NCBI RefSeq assembly: GCF_000025265.1
Contig: NC_013739.1
Span: 2,356,001-2,420,000 of the forward strand
Source: Conexibacter woesei DSM 14684
Lineage (GTDB): Bacteria; Actinomycetota; Thermoleophilia; Solirubrobacterales; Solirubrobacteraceae
Direction: 5' to 3'
Length of the DNA stretch: 64,000 nt
The notes below the pieces were generated by a model that worked only from the letters and a program-made list of their open reading frames with translations, ran no database searches and had not been told where the DNA came from. Below, piece after piece: positions 32,965 through 41,625 of this stretch. The position numbers were made by a program, and so were the translations under genes. The first letter of the stretch is position 1; every line of letters begins with the position of its first letter.

Positions 32965-33770
32965 ACCGTCGCCTGCTCGTAGCCGAGCGCGGCGGAGACC
33001 TGCGCCGCGGCGTCCGTGATGAGCGCGAAGCTGCGCTCGCGCTGGTCCTCGAGCACGAGCGGGAGCGGTCCGCTGAGCGAGATCGCCGCGCACACGTGCC
33101 CGTCGTGGTCATGGATCTGCGCTCCGACGCCGGCCATGCCGAGCAGCCGGTCCTGATCGCTAATCGAGATGCCCGTCTGCTTGACCTGCTCGAGCATCGC
33201 GACGAGCCCGTCACGCGTGGTGACGCTGTACTGCGTGAAGCCGACGAGGCCGCTTGCGGCGTACTCGTCCCAGAACGCCGGCGGCTCCGCGGCGAGCAGA
33301 GCCTTGCCGCCGGCCCCGATGTGGAGCGGCCCGGTCGTCCCGGGCAGCAGCGCGTTGTTGACGATCGTGCTGCCCTCGATGCGCTCGATGCAGAGCGCCT
33401 CGTCGCCGCTGCGGATCGTGAGGAAGATCGTGCTGCCCGTCTGGTCGCGCAGGTCGAGCATCAGCGGCAGTGCCGCCGCGCGCAGGTTGCGGTGGCGGAC
33501 CGCGCTGCTGCCGAGGCGGTACAGCTTGATCCCGAGCTGGATGTAGCCGCGCTTCACGCCTGGCGCGACGAAGCCGATGTTCTCGAGGCTGTCCAGCAGG
33601 CGATAGACGCTGCTGCGCGGTTCGCCGATGCGATCGGCGATCTCGGCGGGCGTCAGCTCCCCCGCGTCGTCGAGCGCGTCGAGCAGGGCGCTGGTCTTGG
33701 CCAGCACGTTGATCGTGCTCGCGCGCGCTCCGTTGCGCGTCGCTGACGGTCTGGTCGCGGAGTTCCCCAT
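32961..33770 (-). CDS. IclR family transcriptional regulator
   Basis: A 269-residue regulator. N-terminal winged helix (VLAKTSALLDALDDAGELTPAEIADRIGEPRSSVYRLLDSLENIGFV) is followed by the IclR effector domain with the conserved CIERIEGS and LSGPLPLVLE blocks. An ATG 27 bases upstream could add nine residues. Convergent with the amine-oxidase operon, and divergent from the VOC gene across an inverted repeat. A candidate regulator of either; the palindrome by the VOC gene is its nearest site. Confidence 0.9.
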   Translation of the reverse strand: MGNSATRPSATRNGARASTINVLAKTSALLDALDDAGELTPAEIADRIGEPRSSVYRLLDSLENIGFVAPGVKRGYIQLGIKLYRLGSSAVRHRNLRAAALPLMLDLRDQTGSTIFLTIRSGDEALCIERIEGSTIVNNALLPGTTGPLHIGAGGKALLAAEPPAFWDEYAASGLVGFTQYSVTTRDGLVAMLEQVKQTGISISDQDRLLGMAGVGAQIHDHDGHVCAAISLSGPLPLVLEDQRERSFALITDAAAQVSAALGYEQATV

Positions 33771-33834
33771 GGCCCGAATGGTATCCGCGCGCGGCACTCG
33801 GCGTCGTGAGTCGGCGCCAGAGGGTTATTGCTTA

Positions 33835-33851
33835 ACGGACAGATCGTCCGT
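33835..33851. promoter_or_regulatory. Inverted repeat between IclR and VOC genes
   Basis: ACGGAC and GTCCGT flank AGATC; the flanking TAs nearly extend the symmetry. Probable operator for the divergent IclR regulator. Confidence 0.5.
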
Positions 33852-33940
33852 AACATGAGAATCACGGAGTCGGGACGACAGCGACGCGCCGGCCCGCCGC
33901 GGGATCTCCGTGGCGGCGGGTGGGCATGGAGGCAGCGCAG

Positions 33941-34453
33941 ATGAACCCTGCGGGATTTCGCGCAGACCAGATAGGGATCGTGGTCCATGACCTCGACCGC
34001 GCACTCGCACGCTATGAGCGTGCGCTCGGTGGTGGGCCATGGCGGATCTGGACGTATGGGCCGCGCAACGTGCCGCGACTGACGTATCGCGGGGCGGACG
34101 CCGCCTTCGAGATGCGAGTCGCGTTGTCATCGTCGGTGCCGCAGATCGAACTGATCGAGGCGATCAGCGGGCCGAGCATCTACACCGAATGGCTCGACCG
34201 CCACGGAGAGGGCCTGCACCACCTCGGAATGTTCGAGGAGGATGTCGACGGCGGCATCGCGCGCATGGCGGCGCAGGGGTTCGACCTGATGCAGAGCGGC
34301 CGCGGGTACGGTCGCGACGGCGACGGCGGGTTCCTGTACTTCGACACGGCCGCGGAGCTCGGCGTGATTCTCGAGCTGATCGAGGTGCCGGCCCGGCGGC
34401 GAACGCCGGAGGCGATCTGGCCGTTGCCGGAATCAGTTCAGGCGCGCGCGTGA
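33941..34453 (+). CDS. VOC (glyoxalase/bleomycin-resistance) superfamily protein
   Basis: A 170-residue VOC-fold protein. It starts FRADQIGIVVHDLDRALARYE with the metal-ligand His, then QIELIEAISG (Glu), GLHHLGMFEEDVD (His) and ELGVILELIEVP (Glu), giving the 2-His/2-Glu pattern of methylmalonyl-CoA epimerase and glyoxalase-like enzymes. The start selected has GGAGG eight bases upstream; two earlier in-frame starts (33920, 33926) lack one. Its 3' end overlaps the convergent NmrA-like gene by 21 bases. Confidence 0.85.
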   Translation: MNPAGFRADQIGIVVHDLDRALARYERALGGGPWRIWTYGPRNVPRLTYRGADAAFEMRVALSSSVPQIELIEAISGPSIYTEWLDRHGEGLHHLGMFEEDVDGGIARMAAQGFDLMQSGRGYGRDGDGGFLYFDTAAELGVILELIEVPARRRTPEAIWPLPESVQARA

Positions 34454-35152
34454 GGTAGCGCCGTGGGTCAGCGCACTGGGGGAGCGGCACCCGACGATCG
34501 CGGGCGCCTCGTGGACGAGCGTGTCGTCGGTGAGCGCCTCCACCATGAACAGCGCGAAGTCGACGCGCCGCGTCAGGTTGCTCGCGAGGACCGGGTCGCC
34601 GACGTGATGGCTCCACGCAGGCAGGCCCTGGCTCTCGCCCTCCTCGAGGTCGCTTCCGCGCACGACGGTCCAGCGCCGGTCGCTGGCGAAGATCCGCCGG
34701 CACGCCTCGACCTGGTCGTCGATCTCGGCCGCGCGCACGAGGCGGGCCAGCACCGTCGCGATCCGGAGCGCCGCCTTGAACTTCCAGGAGTACTGGTCCT
34801 TGCCGTCGCGGGTGATGTGCCAGCCGCACGAGAAGATCAGGCGCGCGTCGGGCTCGGCGTAGTCGAGCACCGCCTGCGCCGTGCCCGACGAGTACTGCTG
34901 CACGCGCCAGGGAACGAGCACCGTCAGCACGCCGTCGCATCCGGCGACCGCCTTGCGGATCACCTCCCGGTCGTTCGTCGGCCCGGGAACGATCGTGATC
35001 CGGTCCGCGTACGCGGCGAGCTTCGGGACGCTGCGCTCGCGGCAGACGCCGACGACCTCGTAGCCGCGGTCCAGCGCGTGCCGAACCATGTACTGCCCGA
35101 GCTTCCCCGAGGCGCCGACGATGCAGACCTTCCGCGTCTGGTCCGTGCTCAT
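34433..35152 (-). CDS. NmrA-like NAD(P)-binding SDR protein
   Basis: A 239-residue atypical short-chain dehydrogenase: CIVGASGKLGQYMV glycine motif at about residues 10-23, then VVGVCRERS, and a ladder of VTVLVPWRVQQYSSG, LIFSCGWHITRDGKDQYSW. The active-site YxxxK is not obvious, as in NmrA/TMR-type sensors and quinone reductases. Divergent from a TetR gene over two matching operator boxes, so likely controlled by that regulator. Confidence 0.8.
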   Translation of the reverse strand: MSTDQTRKVCIVGASGKLGQYMVRHALDRGYEVVGVCRERSVPKLAAYADRITIVPGPTNDREVIRKAVAGCDGVLTVLVPWRVQQYSSGTAQAVLDYAEPDARLIFSCGWHITRDGKDQYSWKFKAALRIATVLARLVRAAEIDDQVEACRRIFASDRRWTVVRGSDLEEGESQGLPAWSHHVGDPVLASNLTRRVDFALFMVEALTDDTLVHEAPAIVGCRSPSALTHGATSRARLN

Positions 35153-35185
35153 GCTCCGCTCCTGCCGCTTGCGCTGTCAATCGAA

Positions 35186-35198
35186 CTTACGTTGTAAG
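35186..35198. promoter_or_regulatory. TetR operator box 1
   Basis: CTTACGTTGTAAG, a 13-base inverted repeat (CTTAC / GTAAG). It lies between the divergent NmrA-like and TetR genes, and box 2 follows 23 bases away centre to centre. Confidence 0.6.
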
Positions 35199-35208
35199 GG
35201 ACGGTATA

Positions 35209-35221
35209 CTTACGCCATAAG
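35209..35221. promoter_or_regulatory. TetR operator box 2
   Basis: CTTACGCCATAAG shares the CTTACGnnnTAAG pattern of box 1. TATACT (35205-35210), a likely -10 for the TetR gene, overlaps its edge, which suggests autorepression. Confidence 0.6.
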
Positions 35222-35251
35222 TTCGTCAAGCGACAGCGGGAGGAGGTGCCG

Positions 35252-35926
35252 ATGCGCGAGCGCGGCACGGGCAGGCGCGCGAAGCCGAAGCGGGCGCCGC
35301 TCAGCCGGGAGCGGGTGGTCGCCGCCGCGATGGCCCTGGCGGACGAGAACGGCGAGGCCGGCGTCACGATGCGGGCGATCGGCGCCCGGCTGGGCGTCGA
35401 GGCGATGTCGCTGTACAACCACGTCGCCGGCCGGGAGCAGATCCTCGACGGGATGGTCGACGCCGTGTTCGGCGAGATCGACCTTCCGGCGCCGGCGACG
35501 GACTGGAAGGAGGCGATGCGCGGCCGCGCCGTCTCGGCGTGCGCGGTGCTGCGCCGCCACCCCTGGGCGATCGGCCTGATGGACTCCCGCAGCCAGCCCG
35601 GCCCGGCGACCCTGCGCCACCACGACGTCGTCCTGGGCGTCCTGCGGGCGGGAGGCTTCTCCGTCGCGATGACCGCGCACGCCGTCTCGGTCATCGACAG
35701 CTATCTCTACGGGTTCGTCCTTCAGGAGCTGAGCCTGCCGTTCACCGGTCCCGCCGAGCTCGGCGAGATCGCGGACGACATCCTGCGCGACCTGCCGACC
35801 GACGCCTACCCGCACCTCACGGAGCTGATCGCCGAGCACGCCCTCCGGCCGGGCTACGACTACGCCGACGAGTTCGAGTTCGGCCTCTCCCTGATCCTCG
35901 ATGCGCTGCACCCCGACGAGGTCTAG
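35252..35926 (+). CDS. TetR family transcriptional regulator
   Basis: A 224-residue regulator. The N-terminal HTH is VVAAAMALADENGEAGVTMRAIGARLGVEAMSLYNHVAGREQILDGMVDAVF; the rest is the all-helical TetR_C-type ligand domain (ILRDLPTDAYPHLTELIAEH). AGGAGG sits five bases before the ATG. Two matching palindromes upstream indicate self-regulation and control of the NmrA-like gene. Inducer unknown. Confidence 0.92.
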   Translation: MRERGTGRRAKPKRAPLSRERVVAAAMALADENGEAGVTMRAIGARLGVEAMSLYNHVAGREQILDGMVDAVFGEIDLPAPATDWKEAMRGRAVSACAVLRRHPWAIGLMDSRSQPGPATLRHHDVVLGVLRAGGFSVAMTAHAVSVIDSYLYGFVLQELSLPFTGPAELGEIADDILRDLPTDAYPHLTELIAEHALRPGYDYADEFEFGLSLILDALHPDEV

Positions 35927-35977
35927 GGCGGTGGCTGCTTTGCTTGCGCGCAGCAGCGCGCGGGTAGTCAGATCGCG

Positions 35978-37126
35978 ATGACGAGCGAGGCCGCGGAGGA
36001 GATGGAACGACGGAGCCGCTTCGGCGAGGGCGATCCCTTCTCGCTCGGGGTGGAGGAGGAGCTGTTCCTCGTCGACCCGGTCACCGGCGAGCAGATCAAC
36101 GCCTCCACCGCGGTGATCGATCGGCTGGGGCCGGTCGACGGCAGGGTCGAGCGCGAGCTGCACGCTTGTCAGGTCGAGCTGATCACGGACGTCTGCCGCA
36201 CCGCCGGCGAGGCGGTGGGGACGCTCGGCGGCCTGCGGGCCGCAGTCGTCGCGACCGGTGTCGGGCTGCTCGGAGCGGGGACGCATCCCGCGGCCGAGGA
36301 GGGCGACGCGGAGATCACGGACAAGGTCCGCTATGAGCGCATCCGCGAGCTGTTGGGAGATGCCGTCGCGACGCCGGTCAACGGCCTTCACGTGCACGTC
36401 GGGATGCCGGACGCCGAGACGGCGATCCGCGCCTTCAACGGGCTGCGGCGGCATCTGCCGCTGTTGCAGGCGCTCGGCGCGAACTCGCCGTTCCGGCACA
36501 GCCGCGACACCGGGCTGGCGTCCGCGCGCGAGGTGACGACGCGGGGGTGGCCGCGCTCCGGCGTGCCGCGCGCGATGCGCGACTTCGAGGACTTCTGCGC
36601 GATGAGCGCGCTGCTCGCGCGCGCCGCCGACGTGCCGGACTACACGTGGTTCTGGTGGAAGCTGCGGCCGCATCCGCGGCTCGGGACGGTCGAGATCCGC
36701 GCGCTCGACACGCAGACCTCGCTGGAGGACCTCGCGGCGCTCGTCGCGCTCGTCCACTGCCTCGCCCGCCACGCCAGCGAGCTGGGCGCCGACCCGGCGG
36801 CCGACCCGCCTGGCGAGCTGCTCGACGAGGGCGTCTTCCGTGCGGCGCGTTACGGCATCGACGCCCAGCTGCCTGATGCCGAAGGCCGCCTGCGACCCGT
36901 TCGCTCGCTGCTCGACGACGTGGTCGAGATGGTTGCGCCAGACGCACGAGAGCTCGGCTGCGAGGGCGAGCTGGACGGATTGCACCGGCTGGTCGAGCGC
37001 GGCGGCGGCGCCGGCCGGCAGCGGTCGCTGCACGCGATCGGCGGGATGGGGACGCTGCTGCGCGAGACGACGGCGCTGACGGTCGCCGGCGCCCCGAACG
37101 GCGCGACGACGTCCCCTCCCACGTGA
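35978..37126 (+). CDS. Carboxylate-amine ligase, glutamate-cysteine ligase 2 (YbdK) family
   Basis: A 382-residue ATP-dependent ligase: GVEEELFLVDPVTGEQ at the start (metal-binding glutamates), VTDVC-like region with CQVELITDVC, HVHVGMPDAETAIRAFNGLR and GTVEIRALDTQTSLED. Family members join glutamate to cysteine or other amines; many actinobacterial paralogues are of unknown substrate. No ribosome site is visible, but TAGTCA ends 7 bases before the ATG, suggesting a leaderless transcript. Monocistronic as far as can be seen. Confidence 0.88.
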   Translation: MTSEAAEEMERRSRFGEGDPFSLGVEEELFLVDPVTGEQINASTAVIDRLGPVDGRVERELHACQVELITDVCRTAGEAVGTLGGLRAAVVATGVGLLGAGTHPAAEEGDAEITDKVRYERIRELLGDAVATPVNGLHVHVGMPDAETAIRAFNGLRRHLPLLQALGANSPFRHSRDTGLASAREVTTRGWPRSGVPRAMRDFEDFCAMSALLARAADVPDYTWFWWKLRPHPRLGTVEIRALDTQTSLEDLAALVALVHCLARHASELGADPAADPPGELLDEGVFRAARYGIDAQLPDAEGRLRPVRSLLDDVVEMVAPDARELGCEGELDGLHRLVERGGGAGRQRSLHAIGGMGTLLRETTALTVAGAPNGATTSPPT

Positions 37127-37147
37127 TCGGCTCGCTCGGCGAAGCCG

Positions 37148-37846
37148 CTACTGCGCGCGATCGGCCTCGCGGGCGGCCTGCGCGATCAGATCGGCGGTCG
37201 TCCGCGGCTGCGAGACGTAGATCGAGTGGCTGCCGGACGCCTCGACGACGGTCGCGCCCGCCCGCTCGGACATCACCCGCTGGGCCGGCGGCGGGATCAT
37301 CCGGTCCTCGGTTGCGACGAGGTACCAGCTCGGCTTGCCGCGCCAGGCCGGCTCGCCGACGGCGCCGTTGAGCGCCTCGACGCCCCACGGGACCTGCGAG
37401 TCGGCCATGAACGCCGCCAGCTCGGCCGGGAGGTCCGCCGCGAACGACTCCGCGAACTTCTCGCGGTCGAGGAACAGGAACCCGTCCTGGGGCGGCAGGA
37501 TCGGCGGCACCGGCGCGCCGGGCGGCGGGTCGGCGATCAGCGCGTTGACCGACTCGCCCGCGTCGGGCGCGAACGCGGCGATGTAGACCAGGCCGGCCAC
37601 GCGCTCGTGGCCGCCGGCCTCCGTGATCACGACGCCGCCGTAGGAATGGCCGACGAGGATCGTCGGGCCGTCCTGGAGGTCCAGCACGTTGCGTGTCGTC
37701 TCGACGTCGCTCTCGAGCGAGAGCGTCTGATTCTGCACGACGCTCACGTTGAAGCCGTCCGCCTTCAGCAGGTCGTAGACGCCCTTCCAGCCGGAGCCGT
37801 CGACGAAGCCGCCGTGGACGAGAACCACGTTCCGCACGTCTGCCAT
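37148..37846 (-). CDS. Alpha/beta hydrolase
   Basis: A 232-residue hydrolase of the salicylate-esterase/hydroxynitrile-lyase-like branch: VLVHGGFVDGSGW oxyanion region, nucleophile Ser68 in VGHSYGGVV, acid in TEDRMIPP and His in SGSHSIYVSQP. The frame is open further upstream, but the first good ATG with AGGGG before it is the one used. It lies between two oppositely oriented genes and 118 bases from the end of the large LuxR gene. Substrate unknown. Confidence 0.88.
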   Translation of the reverse strand: MADVRNVVLVHGGFVDGSGWKGVYDLLKADGFNVSVVQNQTLSLESDVETTRNVLDLQDGPTILVGHSYGGVVITEAGGHERVAGLVYIAAFAPDAGESVNALIADPPPGAPVPPILPPQDGFLFLDREKFAESFAADLPAELAAFMADSQVPWGVEALNGAVGEPAWRGKPSWYLVATEDRMIPPPAQRVMSERAGATVVEASGSHSIYVSQPRTTADLIAQAAREADRAQ

Positions 37847-37964
37847 GGGGTGCCCCTTTCTGTTTGCCGGCCGGCCTCGGACGAGGTCGACCTCGATCAT
37901 CCACGACTCTGCTCGCGCCGTCACGAGGACGCGTGCGTCAGATGACGGCGGTTCCGGCCGCCGG

Positions 37965-40751
37965 TTACGTACGCCGGCGCTGACCGCCTGGCGCGTCGGC
38001 GCCGGCCACGACCGGTGCCAGCGCGGCCGCCAGCTCACCGCGCGAGGTGATCCCGAGCTTCGGGAACACGCGGTACAGATGCGTGCTGATCGTGCGGTGC
38101 GAGAGGTACAGCCGCCGGCCGATCTCGCGGTTCGACAGCCCCTGCGCCGCCAGCTGCGCGATCTGCAGCTCCTGCGCGGTCAGCTGATCGCGCGCCTCCG
38201 GCAGCCGGCGGCGGCTGCGTTCGCCCGACGCGCGCAGCTCGCGCCGCGCCTGCTCGCCCCACGGCGCGCATCCGAGCCCGTCGAACGTGTCGCGCGCGGC
38301 GCGCAGGACGGCGCGCGACTCGGCGACACGGCGGTCGCGGCGCAGCCACTGACCGTATGCGAGCTGGATCCGGGCGCGCTGGAACGGCCAGCGCGCGAGG
38401 TCGGTCGCGAGCGCCTCCTCGAACCGCTCGCCCGCCTCCGCCGGGTCCGCGACCAGCGCTCGAGCGTGCCGGAGGCTCAGCGCGATCCACGTGCCCGGAC
38501 GCTCACCGGCCATCGCCTCGACCTGCGCGACGCGCGCCCGCGCGGCGGTCTGCTCGTCGATCTGCCGCGCGGCGTCGGCCAGATCCGCGATCAGCCAGGA
38601 GGAGATCACCGGGTGGTGGGCCGAGTCGGCCGGATCGAAGACTCGCGCGGCGGACGCGTACGCGTCGGCGTGGCGGCCCGCGGCGAGCGCGGCGAGCGTC
38701 CTGCCGAACTGCGCGAACGCCATCGTGATGTTCGCGCCGACCGGCTCCGCGACCAGTTCGGCCTCCGTCGCCAGCCGGTCGGCTTCCTGGTCGTCGCCGC
38801 GCATCGCCGCGACCAGCGCGATCACCGTGTCCGCGGCGGCCGACCACTGCGGTTCGGCAAGCTCCTCGGCGAGGCGCCGCGCCTCCTCGGCGGCCGGGAT
38901 CGCGACGTCCCAGTCGCAGAGCCGTGCGGCCATGTTCGCGTGGAGGACGAGCAGGCGCGGCAGGTGCCCGAGCCGTCCCTCGGTGCGCAGCCCGTCGATC
39001 GCCGCCGCGAGGAAGTCGTTGCCGAGGTCGAAGGCACCGACCACCAGCGCGGCCGGGCCGAAGAAGCGCGCGGCGTCGGTGTCGAGGCGCTCGGCCCGTG
39101 CCGCGCTCGTCAGCCGTTCGAGCACCCCCGCCGCGTGGCCCAACGGATCGGCGTAGGCGTGGACCGCGAAGATGCGCGGGTCCTCCGCGTTCGCGTCGCC
39201 GAGCCGGGCGGCGGCGTCGATCAGCAGCCGTCGCGCGTCCGTGCCGGGATCGACCCACCATGCGCGTGAGGCGAGCAGCCAGAGGAGGTCGACCTGCAGA
39301 TCGCGATCGCCGGCCGCGCCGGCGCGCTCCGCGGCGGAGATCAGCGACGCGAATCGCCCTGCGTCGCCGAGCGGGCGCGTCACCGCGGTCTCCTCGACCC
39401 AGGTGGCTCGCGCGCGGTCCAGCTGCCCGAGATCGAGCTGCCGCACCGCTCGCATCAGCGGTGCCACGACGTCCGGGCGCCCCAGCTCGACGGCGAGCCC
39501 GGCGGCGGCGAGCAGGCGCCGGGTGCGGCTCGCGGGTTCGCCGAGCTCGGCCGCACGGCGCATCGCGGTGACCGCGACGGCGCCCGCGCCCCGCTGCCGC
39601 GCCCGCGCACCGGCTGCTTCGAGCTCGCCCGCGACGTCCTCGTGGGCACCGGTGAGCAACGCCGCGCGGTGCCAGACACGCCGGTCCTGATCCTCCAGCA
39701 CCTCCGCCAGCGCCTGATGGACGCGCCGCCGGTCCGCCAGGCTCGCGCTCTGCGCGACCGCCGAGCGGATGAGGGGGTGCCGGAAGCGAAGCGTTCGCAG
39801 GTCGAGGTCGGCGATGCCGGCGTCGGCGGCGGGCTCGGCGGCGTCGAGGTCGAGCGACGCGCCCGCGAGCGTGCCGGCGGCCTGCAGGATCTCGCCGACG
39901 GCGTCCTTGTCGCTGAGCGCGGCCACCAGCAGCACGAGGCGGGTCGTGTCGGGCAGGTCGGACACGCGCGCGGCGAACGCGCGCTCGAGCCGCTCGGTCA
40001 GCGGCAGGCCGCCGGCCACCGACGGCTCGTCGTCGGGCTCTCCGGCGACGGCGGGCAGCTCGAGCAGCGCGAGCGGGTTGCCGGCGGCCTCGCGCAGCAC
40101 GCGGTTGCGAGCCGTGCGGGGGAGGTCGGGGGCGACCGCGTCCAGCAGCGTCGCGGCGGTCGCGTCGTCGAGGCCCGAGAGCCTGTGCTCCGGCAGGCCC
40201 GCATCGGCGAGCGCCGAGGGGTAACCGTCACGCGCCGCGACCAGGAGCAGGACCGGGTCGGACTCGATCCGGCGCGCGACGAACGCGAGCACGTCCGCCG
40301 TCGGGGGATCGAGCCAGTGCGCGTCCTCGACGATCAGCAGCAGCGGCGCGTCGCCCGCGACCTCCGAGACGAGGTCGAGCGATGCCATCGCGATCCGGTA
40401 GTGCTCGGGCGCCACGTCGTGCGTCAGCCCGAAGGCGGCGTCGAGCGCGCTCCGTTGGATCGCCGGCAGCTCGACTGCGCGCCTGCGGACCGGGCGGAAC
40501 ATCTGGTGCAGCCCGGCGAACGGCAGATGCGCCTCTGACTGCACGCCCGTCGCCGTGAGCACCGTCATCGCGCGGTCGCGTGCCGTCTGCGCGGCGACGG
40601 ACAGCAGCCGGGACTTGCCGATCCCCGGCTCACCGCGCAGCACGAGCACCTGCCCGCGGTCGCCGACCTCGTCGAGGAGCGAGGTCAGGAGGCGCTGCTC
40701 CTGGACGCGGCCGACCAAGGGCGCAGCCTCGTCGCGAGCGGGGCCGAACAT
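37965..40751 (-). CDS. Large LuxR-type regulator with AAA/NB domain (LAL family)
   Basis: A 928-residue regulator. An N-terminal ATPase with Walker A GEPGIGKSRLL (near residue 40) and Walker B LLLIVEDAHWLD is followed by a long helical, TPR-like middle. The C-terminal LuxR HTH is LTAQELQIAQLAAQGLSNREIGRRLYLSHRTISTHLYRVFPKL. The ATG at 40751 has GGGAGG nine bases upstream; an ATG at 40760 abuts that site. These proteins sense a signal through the ATPase/TPR part and activate catabolic genes. The target is unknown; the small divergent gene at 40873 is the nearest candidate. Confidence 0.9.
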   Translation of the reverse strand: MFGPARDEAAPLVGRVQEQRLLTSLLDEVGDRGQVLVLRGEPGIGKSRLLSVAAQTARDRAMTVLTATGVQSEAHLPFAGLHQMFRPVRRRAVELPAIQRSALDAAFGLTHDVAPEHYRIAMASLDLVSEVAGDAPLLLIVEDAHWLDPPTADVLAFVARRIESDPVLLLVAARDGYPSALADAGLPEHRLSGLDDATAATLLDAVAPDLPRTARNRVLREAAGNPLALLELPAVAGEPDDEPSVAGGLPLTERLERAFAARVSDLPDTTRLVLLVAALSDKDAVGEILQAAGTLAGASLDLDAAEPAADAGIADLDLRTLRFRHPLIRSAVAQSASLADRRRVHQALAEVLEDQDRRVWHRAALLTGAHEDVAGELEAAGARARQRGAGAVAVTAMRRAAELGEPASRTRRLLAAAGLAVELGRPDVVAPLMRAVRQLDLGQLDRARATWVEETAVTRPLGDAGRFASLISAAERAGAAGDRDLQVDLLWLLASRAWWVDPGTDARRLLIDAAARLGDANAEDPRIFAVHAYADPLGHAAGVLERLTSAARAERLDTDAARFFGPAALVVGAFDLGNDFLAAAIDGLRTEGRLGHLPRLLVLHANMAARLCDWDVAIPAAEEARRLAEELAEPQWSAAADTVIALVAAMRGDDQEADRLATEAELVAEPVGANITMAFAQFGRTLAALAAGRHADAYASAARVFDPADSAHHPVISSWLIADLADAARQIDEQTAARARVAQVEAMAGERPGTWIALSLRHARALVADPAEAGERFEEALATDLARWPFQRARIQLAYGQWLRRDRRVAESRAVLRAARDTFDGLGCAPWGEQARRELRASGERSRRRLPEARDQLTAQELQIAQLAAQGLSNREIGRRLYLSHRTISTHLYRVFPKLGITSRGELAAALAPVVAGADAPGGQRRRT

Positions 40752-40872
40752 GATGGGCATCCTCCCACGCGGCAGGCGATCGGCGCGAGGCCTGCTCTCA
40801 CCGTCTCCTAGATTGACCGAATAGAGGTGTGTAGGGTGTCGATCACCGGTTCCTACGAAGGCGGGGTCGATC

Positions 40873-41184
40873 GTGCCGAAGGTCGTGCAGCTCAAGCCCG
40901 AGAACGGCGAGGCGTATCTGCCGCCCGCGTTCTTCGTGGAGTTCAGCAAGGAGGAGTTCGTCGAGTTCCTCGCAAACCCGACGGTTGTGATGGGGAAGGT
41001 CGGTCACCCCGTGGGGAACCTGACCGTCTCGGTCAAGGACCACGTCTGGGACGCCGGCAAGCGGGAGTGGATCACCGAGAAGACCGACGCGGTGATCCTC
41101 GATCTGCCGGAGGCCAGATCGTGGCAGTGGCTGTGCGGCATACAGGACGAGATGTGCATATGCGAGCGGGTGATCATGCTCTGA
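40873..41184 (+). CDS. Hypothetical protein with C-terminal Cys cluster
   Basis: A 103-residue frame with GTG start. It is rich in charged residues and has the C-terminal sequence WLCGIQDEMCICERVIML with three cysteines. No family recognised and no membrane segment. Composition and codon use are less GC-extreme than the neighbours. It diverges from the large LuxR-type regulator across 121 bases that hold TTGACC at 40813, so it may be that protein's target. Confidence 0.5.
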   Translation: MPKVVQLKPENGEAYLPPAFFVEFSKEEFVEFLANPTVVMGKVGHPVGNLTVSVKDHVWDAGKREWITEKTDAVILDLPEARSWQWLCGIQDEMCICERVIML

Positions 41185-41231
41185 CCGGCTGGCGCGATTG
41201 AGGGCGGCGCTCCCTGCATAGGATCAGCGCC

Positions 41232-41612
41232 ATGACCCTGACACTGATGCACAACCCGCATTGCCCGACGTCGGTGAATGCGCTGGACGCCCTCACCGAA
41301 GCCGGCCACGACGTGACCGTGCGCAAGTACCTGCTCGTCGCCGAGCGGCTGTCCGAGCCGGAGGTGCGGTCGCTCGCCGAGCGCCTGCAGGGCGATCCGG
41401 TCGACGCGCTGATCCGGCGCGACAAGAAGTACAAGGACCTCGGTCTCGACGCCGACGGCCTCGACCTCGACGCCGTCGTCGCGACCCTCGTCGAGCACCC
41501 CGCGCTGCTGCAACGGCCGATCCTCGACGACGGCGAGAACGTCGTGATCGGGCGCCCGCGCGAGCGGCAGCGCGCGTGGGCGGCAGCCGGGAAGGCCGTC
41601 GTCGAGGCGTGA
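41232..41612 (+). CDS. ArsC/Spx-type thioredoxin-fold protein
   Basis: A 126-residue ArsC-family protein. The N-terminal NPHCPTS holds Cys11, the position of the arsenate-reductase nucleophile, and LLQRPILDDGENVVIGRP is the conserved Arg-Pro block. Arsenate reductase is possible, but no ars operon is near, and the CPTS loop differs from the usual CxxS/CSKS sequence, so a general redox role is equally likely. TAGGAT ends 7 bases before the ATG, with no ribosome site: likely leaderless. Confidence 0.8.
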   Translation: MTLTLMHNPHCPTSVNALDALTEAGHDVTVRKYLLVAERLSEPEVRSLAERLQGDPVDALIRRDKKYKDLGLDADGLDLDAVVATLVEHPALLQRPILDDGENVVIGRPRERQRAWAAAGKAVVEA

Positions 41613-41625
41613 TAGCGTCTTTACC

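Noticed and set aside
40827-41201. Alternative 124-codon frame over the 103-residue hypothetical gene
   Set aside because: Arg/Gly-rich shadow; the other frame has balanced composition and a better start.
41232-41612. Confident arsenate reductase call
   Set aside because: Cys11 and the RP block fit ArsC, but the loop after the Cys is atypical and no other arsenic gene is near, so only the fold is claimed.
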